Source: Stramonita haemastoma (Eukaryota; Mollusca; Gastropoda; Neogastropoda; Muricidae). From it: a DNA stretch of 10,000 bases. The position numbers and the translations under genes are program-made. Shown piece after piece: positions 1 through 7,680 of this stretch. Location of the stretch: NCBI GenBank assembly GCA_030674155.1, contig CM060342.1:6014164-6024163 (forward strand). The letters run 5' to 3'. Under the pieces are notes generated by a model that saw only the letters and a program-made list of their open reading frames with translations, did not search any database and had not been told where the DNA came from. The first letter of the stretch is position 1. Every line of letters begins with the position of its first letter.

Positions 1-36
1 ACGCATATATAAACCCAAACACGCCTGCATGCGTAC

Positions 37-39
<3 letters not shown>

Positions 40-100
<61 letters not shown>

Positions 101-112
101 GCGCGCGCGCGC
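40..112. repeat. (CA)n microsatellite grading into (CG)n
   Basis: About 50 bp of perfect CA dinucleotides (40-91) run into ACGCACACGC and then alternating GC up to position 112. Alternating purine-pyrimidine DNA of this kind, especially the CG end, is the classic Z-DNA-forming type. No gene is visible around it. Confidence 0.95.
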
Positions 113-280
113 TAGTTGAATGCTCAGTTCTTCAAGAAATTCGTCAAACATCACTTACAGCGGAAAGATGTTGGATACGAACGAACTTACTGATATACGT
201 GTATACACGCGCCACTCCAAGAAAAAAATGGCACTGTAAACGCCAAACACTGTAAAATATATGGAGGAAAGAAACGTGAC
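113..280. other. unassigned sequence, no gene recognised
   Basis: This is mixed-composition sequence without a convincing ORF. Two small local structures are visible: a perfect 12 bp palindrome CGTGTATACACG at 198-209, and a short imperfect direct repeat containing CACTGTAAA (about 231-256). Neither is enough to assign a function. Confidence 0.5.
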
Positions 281-287
281 AATTAAC

Positions 288-350
288 CTCCCCCCTCTCT
301 CTCTTTCTCTCCAGCCTCCCCTCACCCGCACCCCCCCCCCCCTTCCCCGC
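288..350. repeat. pyrimidine-rich low-complexity tract with poly-C
   Basis: A C/T-rich strand contains (CT)n at about 296-312 and an uninterrupted run of 12 C at 331-342. The complementary strand is G-rich. Confidence 0.9.
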
Positions 351-360
351 CTGCCTGCAA

Positions 361-607
361 GTAATTATGGCACTGCACCAAAGCTGTAACGCAGTTTGAC
401 CTTGACGAGCTAAACCAAGGTCGCAGAGTTTATCCCAGCTTTGATTGTGGCATGCACTCTGGGTCGTACTGAGTTAGCCAACTACTTCAACAAAAGATTG
501 GACGGGGTTTTTATGTGTCGCAAAGATCTTGCAGCCTCATTTACACATGAGAGCTTGGTTTACAATCATATCTTAAGGACTTTTTGGAGGGCATGGTTTG
601 AAAGCTG
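361..607. other. unassigned sequence left of the satellite array
   Basis: No ORF of note, RNA gene or repeat family was recognised here. The sequence is not obviously low-complexity and does not match the 47 bp monomer to its right, so it may be the single-copy flank of the array. Confidence 0.4.
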
Positions 608-671
608 ATCCAGGGGAAATAATCCTGATCCAGGGGAAACAATTGCTGGAGAATGGAAGGGAAGCTAGTGT

Positions 672-696
672 TACTCACTCACTCACTCACTCACTC
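672..696. repeat. (CTCA)n tetranucleotide tail
   Basis: About six CTCA units on the plus strand ((TGAG)n on the minus strand) begin within the stop codon of the LINE fragment. They are best explained as that element's 3' terminal repeat. Confidence 0.8.
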
Positions 697-840
697 AGTC
701 CCATGTCCCAAAGGACGTAGGGGGGACATGAGAGAAGACGCAACAGCGATCTTTTTCCATGCTTCACGATCCTGTGTGGATCCGGGCCTCGACCGATCCG
801 GCATGTCTTTCTGTTTTGTTTTTCTCATCATGTCCTTTCA
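691..840 (-). pseudogene. LINE ORF C-terminal fragment (non-LTR retrotransposon)
   Basis: Reading leftward on the minus strand there is an open frame of 49 codons bounded by a stop at 838-840 and ending in TGA at 691-693. It encodes a basic stretch followed by a segment reading TQDREAWKKIAVASS and ending PLRPLGHGTE. The pattern D-R-x-x-W-[KR]-[KR] shortly before the stop is typical of the extreme C-terminus of several LINE ORF2 proteins, and the stop is followed at once by a (GAGT)n tail (672-696 as CTCA on the plus strand). A coding end abutting a short tandem-repeat tail is seen in RTE-like elements, but I cannot fix the clade from this little. No reverse transcriptase motifs remain in the window, so the copy is 5'-truncated or scrambled and dead. 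It sits inside the 47 bp satellite and so inserted after the array formed. Alternative: a chance ORF, which I consider less likely because of the motif and tail together. Confidence 0.5.
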
Positions 841-1395
841 GTGGGCTTGAGGAAGCTTGGTGGCGCCCATCTCCTCTCCAAGACTCCTACTGGTGGGTAA
901 GAATGCACCAGCCCCTCACAACGTTTCGCCCGCCAGTAGAAGCGGTTACCAGGGTGTGGGTGGGTTAAGGACCCGGACCCAGAAGTGAGAGTTGAGTACC
1001 AAGTGAGGACCAGTGCTCCCGTCCATCCCGAGGGATGCTACTGCCAGGTTTACAAAGGTACCACCTCTCCTTAAGCACCCCATACACGCCAGTGTTAACT
1101 AGTGTTAACTCTGGTCAAAATCCAGGGGAAAATGATTGGAGGAGAATGGCATAAAAAAGGGGAATGGGGAAAAAACTTCCAAGGGGAAATAGCATTTTAA
1201 TTTCAGGGGAAATGTCTGCAGTGGAATGATATGGAATCCTTTGTTAACGCCCTGGGAAACAACAATTGAAGAGGAATGGTATTAAAAGCCTTTCTTAACT
1301 CCATTGAAAATCCAGGGAAAGTGATCAGGGGGAGGGGGGATGAAAATGAAAATATAGGTTAAGCAGGAGAAAACTAGGGATAGTACACTTTTTTT

Positions 1396-1423
1396 GGGGG
1401 GGGGGGATGGGGGGGGGGGGGGG
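1396..1423. repeat. poly-G tract inside the satellite
   Basis: Two G runs of 11 and 15 bases are separated by AT. They interrupt the 47 bp periodicity. Their lengths may be unreliable in sequencing or assembly. The strand is strongly G-quadruplex-prone. Confidence 0.9.
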
Positions 1424-2091
1424 CAGTGGAATGACATAAAAACATCTGTTAACACCAGAGAGAATTTTTTTAAATAGCATTACAACACATGTTAACTCTA
1501 ATGGATGTAACTGCAGAACAGCATTAAAACCTTACTCATTTGTAGGGGTAATGATTGCGACGACATGAAAACGTATGTTAACTCTAGAGGAAACACATGC
1601 ACATAAATGACATAAAAACCAATATCAACTTTAGGGAAATAATTACAGGAGAATCACACAAACATCAATGCTAACTCAAGGAGAAATCATCATTGGGGTA
1701 TGGCGTGAAAACTAATGCTTACTTTAGGGGAAATAATTGTACCGAAATAGCATAAAAACCAGCATAAAAACCAGCGTTAACTCTAGGAGAAATGATTGCA
1801 GATGAAATGTAAGAAAAAAAAAGAGCACAAAACTCAGACGAAATAATTACACGGAAATGACACGAAAAACCGTTGTTAACTCGAGGAGAAATAATTTTTC
1901 GAGAAAAGCTTGAAAACCTGTGTTAACTCCAGGGAAAATAATAATATAAAAATAACACAAGACATCTTTGGTAACTCCAGGGGAAATGATATTATGGGAT
2001 AAGCATGAAAACCTTGGTTAAATCAAGGGGAAATAATAAAATATAAATGGCATAAAACATGTGCTAACTCCAGGAGAAATATTTTATGATT

Positions 2092-2390
2092 GGGGGGGGG
2101 GGGGGGGGGGTAAGTATATTACCTCCCATGCCATGAGGGTCCTGTGGCAGCAGCAGCAGCAGCAGCGCATTGTGTTTCTAAATAGGGACACACCCATGAA
2201 GTGTGTGATGCTCTGTTTCCTTGGGTGGTGGTCGAAAATCCTCTGTTGCATAAATTTCGCCTTCACGTGAAATGTAGAATTTGTGCAGCCTCTTTTTAGA
2301 GGCCACATCCTAACTGTCAGCCGTGCCCACCCCAAGTATTGTGCAAGAGATGGGAGATTAACGATCCCCACTTTGTGACAATTGTATGCA
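2092..2390. other. unknown ~0.3 kb insertion in the satellite
   Basis: A satellite monomer starting at 2063 is cut after about 29 bases. Monomer sequence resumes at about 2391 with AATAGCATGAAAAC, close to where the same monomer would continue. The insert starts with 19 consecutive G (2092-2110), carries a (CAG)n of about seven units (2145-2166), a perfect palindrome TTCACGTGAA (2262-2271) and a perfect 6 bp hairpin GCCTCT-TTTT-AGAGGC (2288-2303). Open frames cross it on both strands, but they are rich in homopolymer residues (poly-G gives Gly or Pro, CAG gives Gln or Cys) and resemble no protein I know. No terminal inverted repeats or clear target-site duplication were found. Confidence 0.55.
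2145..2166. repeat. (CAG)n trinucleotide repeat
   Basis: Seven CAG triplets lie inside the unknown insertion. There is no evidence that they are translated. Confidence 0.9.
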
Positions 2391-2540
2391 AATAGCATGA
2401 AAACGTATACTAGCCACAGTGAAAATGATGATAACCTACATAACTCGAGGGGAAATGATACAATTATGGAAATAGCAGCCTATGTTAACTCCAGGGGAAA
2501 TGATATTATGGGAATAGCATGAAAACCATGAAATAGCAGG

Positions 2541-2590
2541 GAGTGTTTATTCCATTATCCTCGATATAAATAAATAAATGATAAATAAAA
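2541..2590 (+). mobile_element. SINE 3'-end fragment with (AAAT)n tail
   Basis: The first 30 bases match the 3' end of the SINE at 8534-9024 with a single difference by eye (GAGTG[T/C]TTATTCC then ATTATCCTCGATATAAA). An ATAAATAA-rich tail follows. Only the last 50 bp or so are present, as expected for a strongly 5'-truncated insertion. Satellite monomers lie on both sides. Confidence 0.8.
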
Positions 2591-3412
2591 CTTTAACTAA
2601 CTATAAGGGAAAGAATAATATGGGAATAGCATGAAAACTTTTGCTAGCTGCATGAGAAATAATAACATACAAATGGCATGACAACATATGCTAACTCCAG
2701 GAAAAGTAATTATACGGAATAGCATGAAAACCTATATTAACTCCATAAAAACAACACGTTAACCCCCAGGGAAGTAACTGGAGATGTGAAAACCAATGTT
2801 ATCTCAAGGGGAAACATTTGCAGGAGAACAGTATAAAACCGTGAAAACGTGTTAACTCCAGCAGAAATGGCATAATCAAAAAATTGTAACTTCAGGGGAA
2901 ACTATTGCGCCCAAGTGGCATAAAAAGTCATGCTACGTTCAGAGGAAATAATTGGGCATGAATGGCACGAAAACCTATGTTAATTCCAAGGGGAAACAAT
3001 TCTACTGGAATAGTTAGCCTGATGGGGAAATAATTGTGCTGTAAAACCATGAAAACCAAGGCTAACTCCAGGGAAATGATTGTACAGGAATAGCATACAA
3101 ACTTGTGCTAACTCGAAAGGTATGAAAACCTGTGTTATCTTAAGGATGAAGAACTGTAGGAGATAGCATGAAAACTTTATGTTAACTTGAGGGGAAAACA
3201 ACTTTAGAAAAGAACACCAAAACAAATTTTAACTTCAGGGGAGGTCACTGTGTAAAGAAATAGCATAAAAATATGTGTTTACTAAAGGGGAAATGATTAC
3301 AAGTACATGAATATCATGAAACCCTAGGTTAACTTCAGAGAAAATCATTGTAGGGGACAACAGAAAAACCTGTGTACACTCCAGGGAAAAAAACTGTACA
3401 TGAATAGCATGT

Positions 3413-3748
3413 TGTGCGTTCCCCAGCTTAACAGTCTGGAGTTCTCCCAGAACATACACGCTGCACTGACTAACTCACCCCACTGGGAATTCCTGAGAGA
3501 TGGAAATTGCGCACTGAATTACAAATTTGTGTGATTGACCGTTTTCAACTACCTCACCATATAGGCAGCCACACTCCAACTTCAGAGGATTTTTTTCTCT
3601 CTTTGAAGGAGAGAGTGCAGGTTGTTATGTCAAGAGTCTGTCATGGCTGAAGGCAATCTCAACGCAACATTTTGCAACATAACATTTTTAATGTAGGCCT
3701 TTGCAATAGACTAACATCAATAACTGACACAGCTTTTGGTCTGGGCCA
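3413..3748 (-). mobile_element. possible decayed SINE inserted in the satellite
   Basis: The 47 bp array stops after GAATAGCAT (3404-3412) and resumes with GAATAGTAT (3749-3757), a plausible 9 bp target-site duplication with one mismatch. The caveat is that this motif is also part of every monomer. On the minus strand, about 3570 down to 3535, the insert reads GGCTGCCTA, TATGGTG and GAAAACGGTCA. From memory this resembles the 3' part of a tRNA-derived SINE common in gastropods, but no head or tail can be seen. The assignment is tentative. Confidence 0.3.
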
Positions 3749-3801
3749 GGAATAGTATAAAAACCTATCGTAACTGCAGGGGAAATTATTGCAGGGAAAT
3801 A

Positions 3802-4098
3802 GAAGGAACACATTCTTCATACGTTGTATTCCAACAAGAGCCACTAACAAAATAACTTTTTTGTTGGATTCCCCTCTCATTGTATAATTTTTTTTCAATA
3901 AATTGGTTATTTGTATTTGGTCAAAGCAAAGAGCCATTGAAAGCAGTGTCAAAGTACCTGATTTCAACCTGATTGTTGTCTTACGAAATGGAATGTCAAT
4001 AAGTAAATTAGATGCATTCTATATATATATATATATGAAAAAAAGCACTTGGGAAATGACATTTTGTTCCTGAAAATGACAAATTCTAATTTATTGTA
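3802..4098. other. AT-rich sequence, nothing recognised
   Basis: AT-rich DNA with a short (AT)n at 4019-4036. The minus-strand open frame covering part of it also runs through satellite and insertion sequence and shows no protein family features. Confidence 0.5.
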
Positions 4099-4099
4099 G

Positions 4100-4381
4100 A
4101 GGTACCGGTGATCCCATAACCTATGCGGTTTTGGGGGAGCGAGATGTCGGAGGTCTTGGCTTCTCTAGGGGCCAGCATATTGAGGGTGGTGCCCATCTCC
4201 TTCTCTTCCCTGTTTTACCTTCCTGTTCCTAGAGAGGGAAAGTTCTTATTTACAGCTGGGTAAACTGGGGGGTGGGAGGGTGGGGCTGTACTGAAGCGAG
4301 GTCGCGCAAACGGTCACCCATCCACTTGGTAACCACGCTCAACGTTGGTTGGAGAGAGCGAGTGCTCTGACCCCTGAGCTG
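4100..4381 (-). mobile_element. SINE with tRNA-like plus 5S-like head
   Basis: On the minus strand this copy starts with AGCTCAGGGGTCAGAGC (4364-4380), a tRNA D-arm/A-box-like segment matching TAGCTCAGTGGTCAGAGC at 8541-8558. Next, at 4347 down to 4311, comes a segment matching 5S rRNA internal promoter sequence at about 30 of 37 positions without gaps, including an exact TGGATGGGTGACCG. The body then follows the copy at 8534-9024: CTTCAGTACAG, CCCAGCTGTAAA, GGAGATGGGC and CTCGCTCCCC occur in the same order. After that the two copies differ. This one ends with about 50 bases not shared with the other, so it is either a different subfamily or truncated. No confident target-site duplication was found. 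Confidence 0.75.
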
Positions 4382-4612
4382 ATATGATATGATTGTATAT
4401 AATTATGAGACTAAATGCATAAAATGTCCAATATTCTAAAATTTAATGTGATTTTGCTCTCAACCCCATCTCAGTCCATAATACATTGTTTACAATATCA
4501 GCTCTTGTTTATCTGTATAATAAGAGAGGATTAGATATTCGCAAAGATGAACCAATGTTCATGATTCTCAGCAATTCGTATTAGCTCTGCTGAAGTGACA
4601 TATTCTTGAGAT
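4382..4612. other. unassigned AT-rich sequence
   Basis: No repeat, ORF or RNA gene was recognised. The sequence is non-repetitive by eye. Confidence 0.4.
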
Positions 4613-4680
4613 ATTATATATATATATATATATATATTATATTATATATATTATATATATATATATATATAATATATATA
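4613..4680. repeat. (TA)n microsatellite
   Basis: About 68 bp of nearly perfect TA dinucleotides, with a few ATTATA interruptions. The tract is self-complementary, so it can form cruciforms. Confidence 0.95.
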
Positions 4681-4702
4681 TCCAGGGGAGATACATAGAT
4701 AC

Positions 4703-4754
4703 ACTTATCTATCTATCTTCATTCTACCTACCTAACTACCTGTTTTCTCTCTAT

Positions 4755-4808
<54 letters not shown>

Positions 4809-4885
4809 CATGTCTATCTCTCTCTCTATGTTTATCTCTTTATCTCTTTATCTATCTGTCTACCTATCTATCTATCTGTCTATCT

Positions 4886-4952
<67 letters not shown>
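4703..4952. repeat. (CTAT)n / (CTGT)n then (CT)n compound microsatellite
   Basis: Imperfect CTAT repeats with CTGT and CTCT variants (4703-4886, purest at 4766-4808) are followed by about 63 bp of perfect TC dinucleotides (4890-4952). Confidence 0.95.
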
Positions 4953-4954
<2 letters not shown>

Positions 4955-5073
4955 TGGAGGAGTGAAGAGAGAAGAGGCAATGATTATACAAGTGAAGGGG
5001 CGTGACCTCTGTCCATCTTTACAGGGGAGCTCTCTCACACGTGTATACGTGGTCTCTGTCTCTCTGTCTTTGT

Positions 5074-5430
<357 letters not shown>

Positions 5431-5602
5431 CATGTGTGCGTGTGTGTATTGTTTTTGTATGCATTTCTATGTCATGAATATGTGCATATTTTTTTCCCTT
5501 TTTCTCTTTTTATCCCCGAGTCTGGATGTAAAAAAAAGCATGTAATGCTTAATCTATTACCCTTTGAAAAATGTAAATTATCAAAAAAGAAAGAAAAAAA
5601 TT

Positions 5603-5722
<120 letters not shown>

Positions 5723-5754
5723 TTTTCTTCGTCTCCTAACTTGTTTCCTAACAG

Positions 5755-5822
5755 CCCCCCTATCCACCCTCCCTTCACCTCCCCCCCCTTCTCCCCCCTC
5801 CCCTCCCCTTTCCCTTCCCTTC
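5755..5822 (+). promoter_or_regulatory. homopyrimidine tract upstream of the putative promoter
   Basis: The tract is almost purely C/T, with CCCTCCC and CCCTTCCC blocks, about 60 bp before the CRE-like site. Pyrimidine-rich promoter-proximal tracts occur in many animal genes. Here it may simply be an outlier of the neighbouring (CT)n. Confidence 0.35.
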
Positions 5823-5859
5823 CATGCCCTTACTGTCCCCGAGAGGTTTGTTGATGTAC

Positions 5860-5899
5860 TTACGTCATCTAGGGAAGAGTATATAAGCGGATGACGTCG
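5860..5899 (+). promoter_or_regulatory. putative core promoter: TATA box between two CRE-like sites
   Basis: TATATAA lies at 5880-5886. Upstream, TTACGTCA (5860-5867) is one base from the CRE palindrome TGACGTCA. Downstream, TGACGTCG (5892-5899) is also one base away. ACGTCATC (5862-5869) and GATGACGT (5890-5897) form a perfect 8 bp inverted repeat with the TATA box in the 20 bp loop. Transcription would be expected to start near 5908-5916, giving a 5' UTR of about 60 bp before the ATG at 5974. CREB/ATF or bZIP control is an inference from the motifs. Confidence 0.5.
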
Positions 5900-5973
5900 T
5901 GAGGAGAACGTGCGGAACAAGTGCAGAGGACCCCTCGTACGTTCTCCCTTCACAGTGTACCCTAGTCCACGAA

Positions 5974-5991
5974 ATGTCTTCGGAGCAAAGC
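5974..5991 (+). CDS. putative first coding exon (MSSEQS), partial gene
   Basis: The ATG at 5974-5976 has A at -3 (CGAAATG) and is the first ATG after the predicted start site. Six codons read M-S-S-E-Q-S and end exactly before GTAAGT (5992-5997), a near-perfect animal 5' splice donor, leaving a phase 0 junction. The exon sits about 88 bp downstream of a TATA box. Promoter, short leader, start and donor in the right order and spacing are the only case for a gene here. The product cannot be named from six residues. A compact TATA-driven gene with a tiny first coding exon suits many small inducible or abundant proteins. The rest of the gene is not in the window as far as I can see: downstream DNA is repeat-filled, presumably a long first intron. 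Alternatively the arrangement could be coincidental, or the remnant of a mobile element promoter. Confidence 0.45.
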
Positions 5992-6035
5992 GTAAGTATT
6001 AATTTTTTCACTTTCTCTGTGTGTGTGTGTTAGGC

Positions 6036-6086
6036 GGGGCTAGGAGGGGGTGGGGTTCGGATAGGAGGGTTTTAGGGAAGTAGGGG
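6036..6086 (+). promoter_or_regulatory. G-quadruplex-prone stretch at start of presumed intron
   Basis: Six G runs of 3-5 bases (6036-6039, 6046-6050, 6052-6055, 6067-6069, 6075-6077, 6083-6086) lie within 51 bp on the presumed non-template strand, just after the splice donor. G runs here can favour R-loops or act as intronic splicing enhancers. The functional role is inference. Confidence 0.45.
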
Positions 6087-6163
6087 ACTTTTTTGCCCTT
6101 GTAGGCTCTTTGCGCCTCTGCGAGTTTATTTTCGTACCTTTTATATAGGCCTACCAGCTCTTG

Positions 6164-6650
6164 TTGAAAATGTGTGTTTTTTGAAGTTTAGTTTGTGTTT
6201 TCTGTTGTTGTTGTTTTTTTTTTTTTGTGGATTGAGAATGGACTTTATGGCTAACATTGATAAAGAAGAATCTATTATTATAGTTTCGTTTTGTTTGGGT
6301 TTTTTGTTTGTTGAAAATGTGTGTTTCTGAAGTTTAGTTTGTGTTTTTTCAAGTTTTTGTTTGTTTTGTTTTTTGTTTTGTTGTGGTTTAAAAAAAAAAA
6401 GAGAGAATGTGAATCGACTTTACAGATAAAAACGGATAAAGAAGAATTCATTATTATAGCTTAGTTGTTGTTTTTTTGTGTGTGTATGTGTGTTGAAAAT
6501 GTGTTTCAGAAGTTTAGTTTGCGTTTTCAAGTTTTTGTTTGTTTATTTGTTGTTGTTTTTGAACGAGAATATGAATGGACTTTATAGCTAAAATGGATAA
6601 AGAAGAGTTTATTATTATAGTTTGGATTTTTTTTGTTTTCTCTGTTCGAT
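6164..6650. repeat. three-copy tandem repeat, unit ~150-180 bp
   Basis: Each copy opens with TTGAAAATGTGT (6164, 6311, 6493), followed by GAAGTTTAGTTTG, a variable T/G-rich spacer, then a GACTTTA segment (6241, 6416, 6578) continuing as GATAAAGAAGA and TATTATTATAG. The order is identical in all three. Unit lengths differ (147 and 182 bp) mainly in the homopolymer-like T/G spacer. The copies are diverged by substitutions, so this is real sequence and not an assembly stutter. It lies within the presumed first intron, and no coding potential is seen. Confidence 0.85.
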
Positions 6651-6673
6651 ATAAAACAACGTGTTATGAGATT

Positions 6674-6931
<258 letters not shown>

Positions 6932-6935
6932 TTTC

Positions 6936-7155
6936 TGCTCTTTTAAAGAGAAGGCCATTGTGTGTCGGTGTGAATAGATGACAAAATTTACAAAACTGCA
7001 TACACACCGGTACTTGTGATTAAAAAGCACATGAGTGCTTATTCCATTATCCTAGAAAATAAAAGAATAGGCAAATAATAAATAAATAAATGAATAAATA
7101 AATAAATAAATAAATAAATGCATAAATAAATAAATGAATAAATAAATAAATAAAT
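6936..7155 (+). mobile_element. 5'-truncated SINE copy with (AAAT)n tail
   Basis: From 6936 the sequence parallels 8870-9010 of the full SINE copy. Shared blocks in order are AGGCCATTG, AGATGACAA, ACAAAACTGCATACACAC, AAAAAGCACATGAGTGCTT and ATTCCATTATCCT. An A-rich AAAT-repeat tail of about 80 bp follows (to 7155). The tRNA-like head and first body half are missing, and the left border abuts the (CT)n. Confidence 0.85.
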
Positions 7156-7680
7156 ATCTTCCTTTTTTCTGTCTGTCAGTCTGTATTTTTTCATTCATTC
7201 TTTCTTTATTTTTTCTTTCTTGCTTTCTTTCTTCCTTCCCTTCTTTCTTTCCTCTTTTCTTTCTTTCTTTCTTTCTTCCTTGCATTTTTTTCTGTTTATC
7301 TGTCTATAAGTCTGTATTTTTTATTTTCTATTTTTCTTTCTTTCAGTAAATATTTTCTTTACTCCTTCTGATTTCTCTGAAAGATTTAATAGATTTGTCA
7401 TTTTCTGTTTATTTTTCCGTCTTTCTTTAGCGCGGTCTGTCTGTCTGTCCGCCTGTCTTTTCCCTATTTTTTTCTTTTTCTAAATATTTGTATCTCTTCC
7501 CATGTCCTATCACTCTTTTTTTCGATCTATCTTTTTCTTTCTTTCTTTCTTCTTTCTTTCTTTGTTCCTTTCTTTTTTGATTTCTTTCTTTCTTTTTCTT
7601 TCTTTCCTTCTTTCTTTCTGTCTTGTTTTGTCTATTTATTTTTTTCATTTATTCTGTCTTTTTCATGGTTTGCTTTTCAT
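7156..7680. repeat. T-rich (TTTC)n / (CTGT)n low-complexity DNA
   Basis: Repeated TTTC and TTTCTT motifs (about 7198-7275, 7528-7620) contain short CTGT patches (7166-7182, 7435-7460). Compositionally biased reading frames on both strands (Lys/Glu/Arg, or Phe/Leu/Ser) are side effects. A pyrimidine-rich stretch like this can resemble a splice acceptor tract anywhere, so no acceptor is called. Confidence 0.85.

Larger units (their letters stand above)
661..1090 (-). mobile_element. interspersed-repeat block inserted in the satellite
   Basis: This block separates satellite box fragments (608-655) from the resumed array (1091 onward, with AGTGTTAACT repeated twice). Its left part is a LINE 3' end on the minus strand, annotated separately. 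The remainder (841-1090) is unplaced. On the minus strand it contains GAGAGGAGATGGGCGCC (862-878), the same 17 bases found in the body of the SINE at 8534-9024 (8693-8709). It could therefore be a SINE relative, or part of the same LINE with broken frames. Target-site duplications were not identified. Confidence 0.55.
608..3801. repeat. degenerate tandem satellite, ~47 bp monomer, interrupted
   Basis: A diverged monomer recurs in the same orientation throughout. Its two best-kept boxes are GTTAACTCCAGGGGAAAT and, about 10 variable bases later, AATAGCATGAAAACC, then a few bases to the next GTTAACT. Box starts read at 1577, 1623, 1670, 1717, 1776, 1829, 1875, 1922, 1971, 2017 and 2063 give spacings of 46 to 49. 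The 59 step contains a local 12 bp duplication of CATAAAAACCAG at 1751-1774. The period persists on the right (2643, 2690, 2736; 3061, 3107; 3181, 3228, 3277). Two early box fragments lie at 608-655. After subtracting four foreign blocks, about 2.1 kb of satellite remains, roughly 40-45 monomers. Each monomer carries a potential HpaI site (GTTAAC) where intact. Divergence between monomers is high, so the array is old or not being homogenised. No function is implied. Confidence 0.9.

Noticed and set aside
198..209. 12 bp palindrome CGTGTATACACG as a regulatory site
   Set aside because: It is a single short palindrome in sequence with no gene nearby, with no support beyond symmetry.
2084..2398. 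104-residue minus-strand frame across the unknown insertion
   Set aside because: It contains poly-Cys and poly-Pro from (CAG)n and poly-G and covers the insertion borders with the satellite. No recognised domain.
2980..3459. Two minus-strand frames of 74-81 residues with similar Phe/Leu-rich sequence
   Set aside because: The similarity arises because both translate the same 47 bp satellite.
608..3801. CRISPR-like array (conserved boxes with variable spacers)
   Set aside because: The spacing is 47 bp with degenerate boxes, the variable part is only about 10 bases and is itself related between units, no cas genes occur, and the context is eukaryotic.
3659..3967. 102-residue minus-strand frame near the satellite end
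   Set aside because: It mixes insertion, satellite and flanking sequence, so its continuity is accidental.
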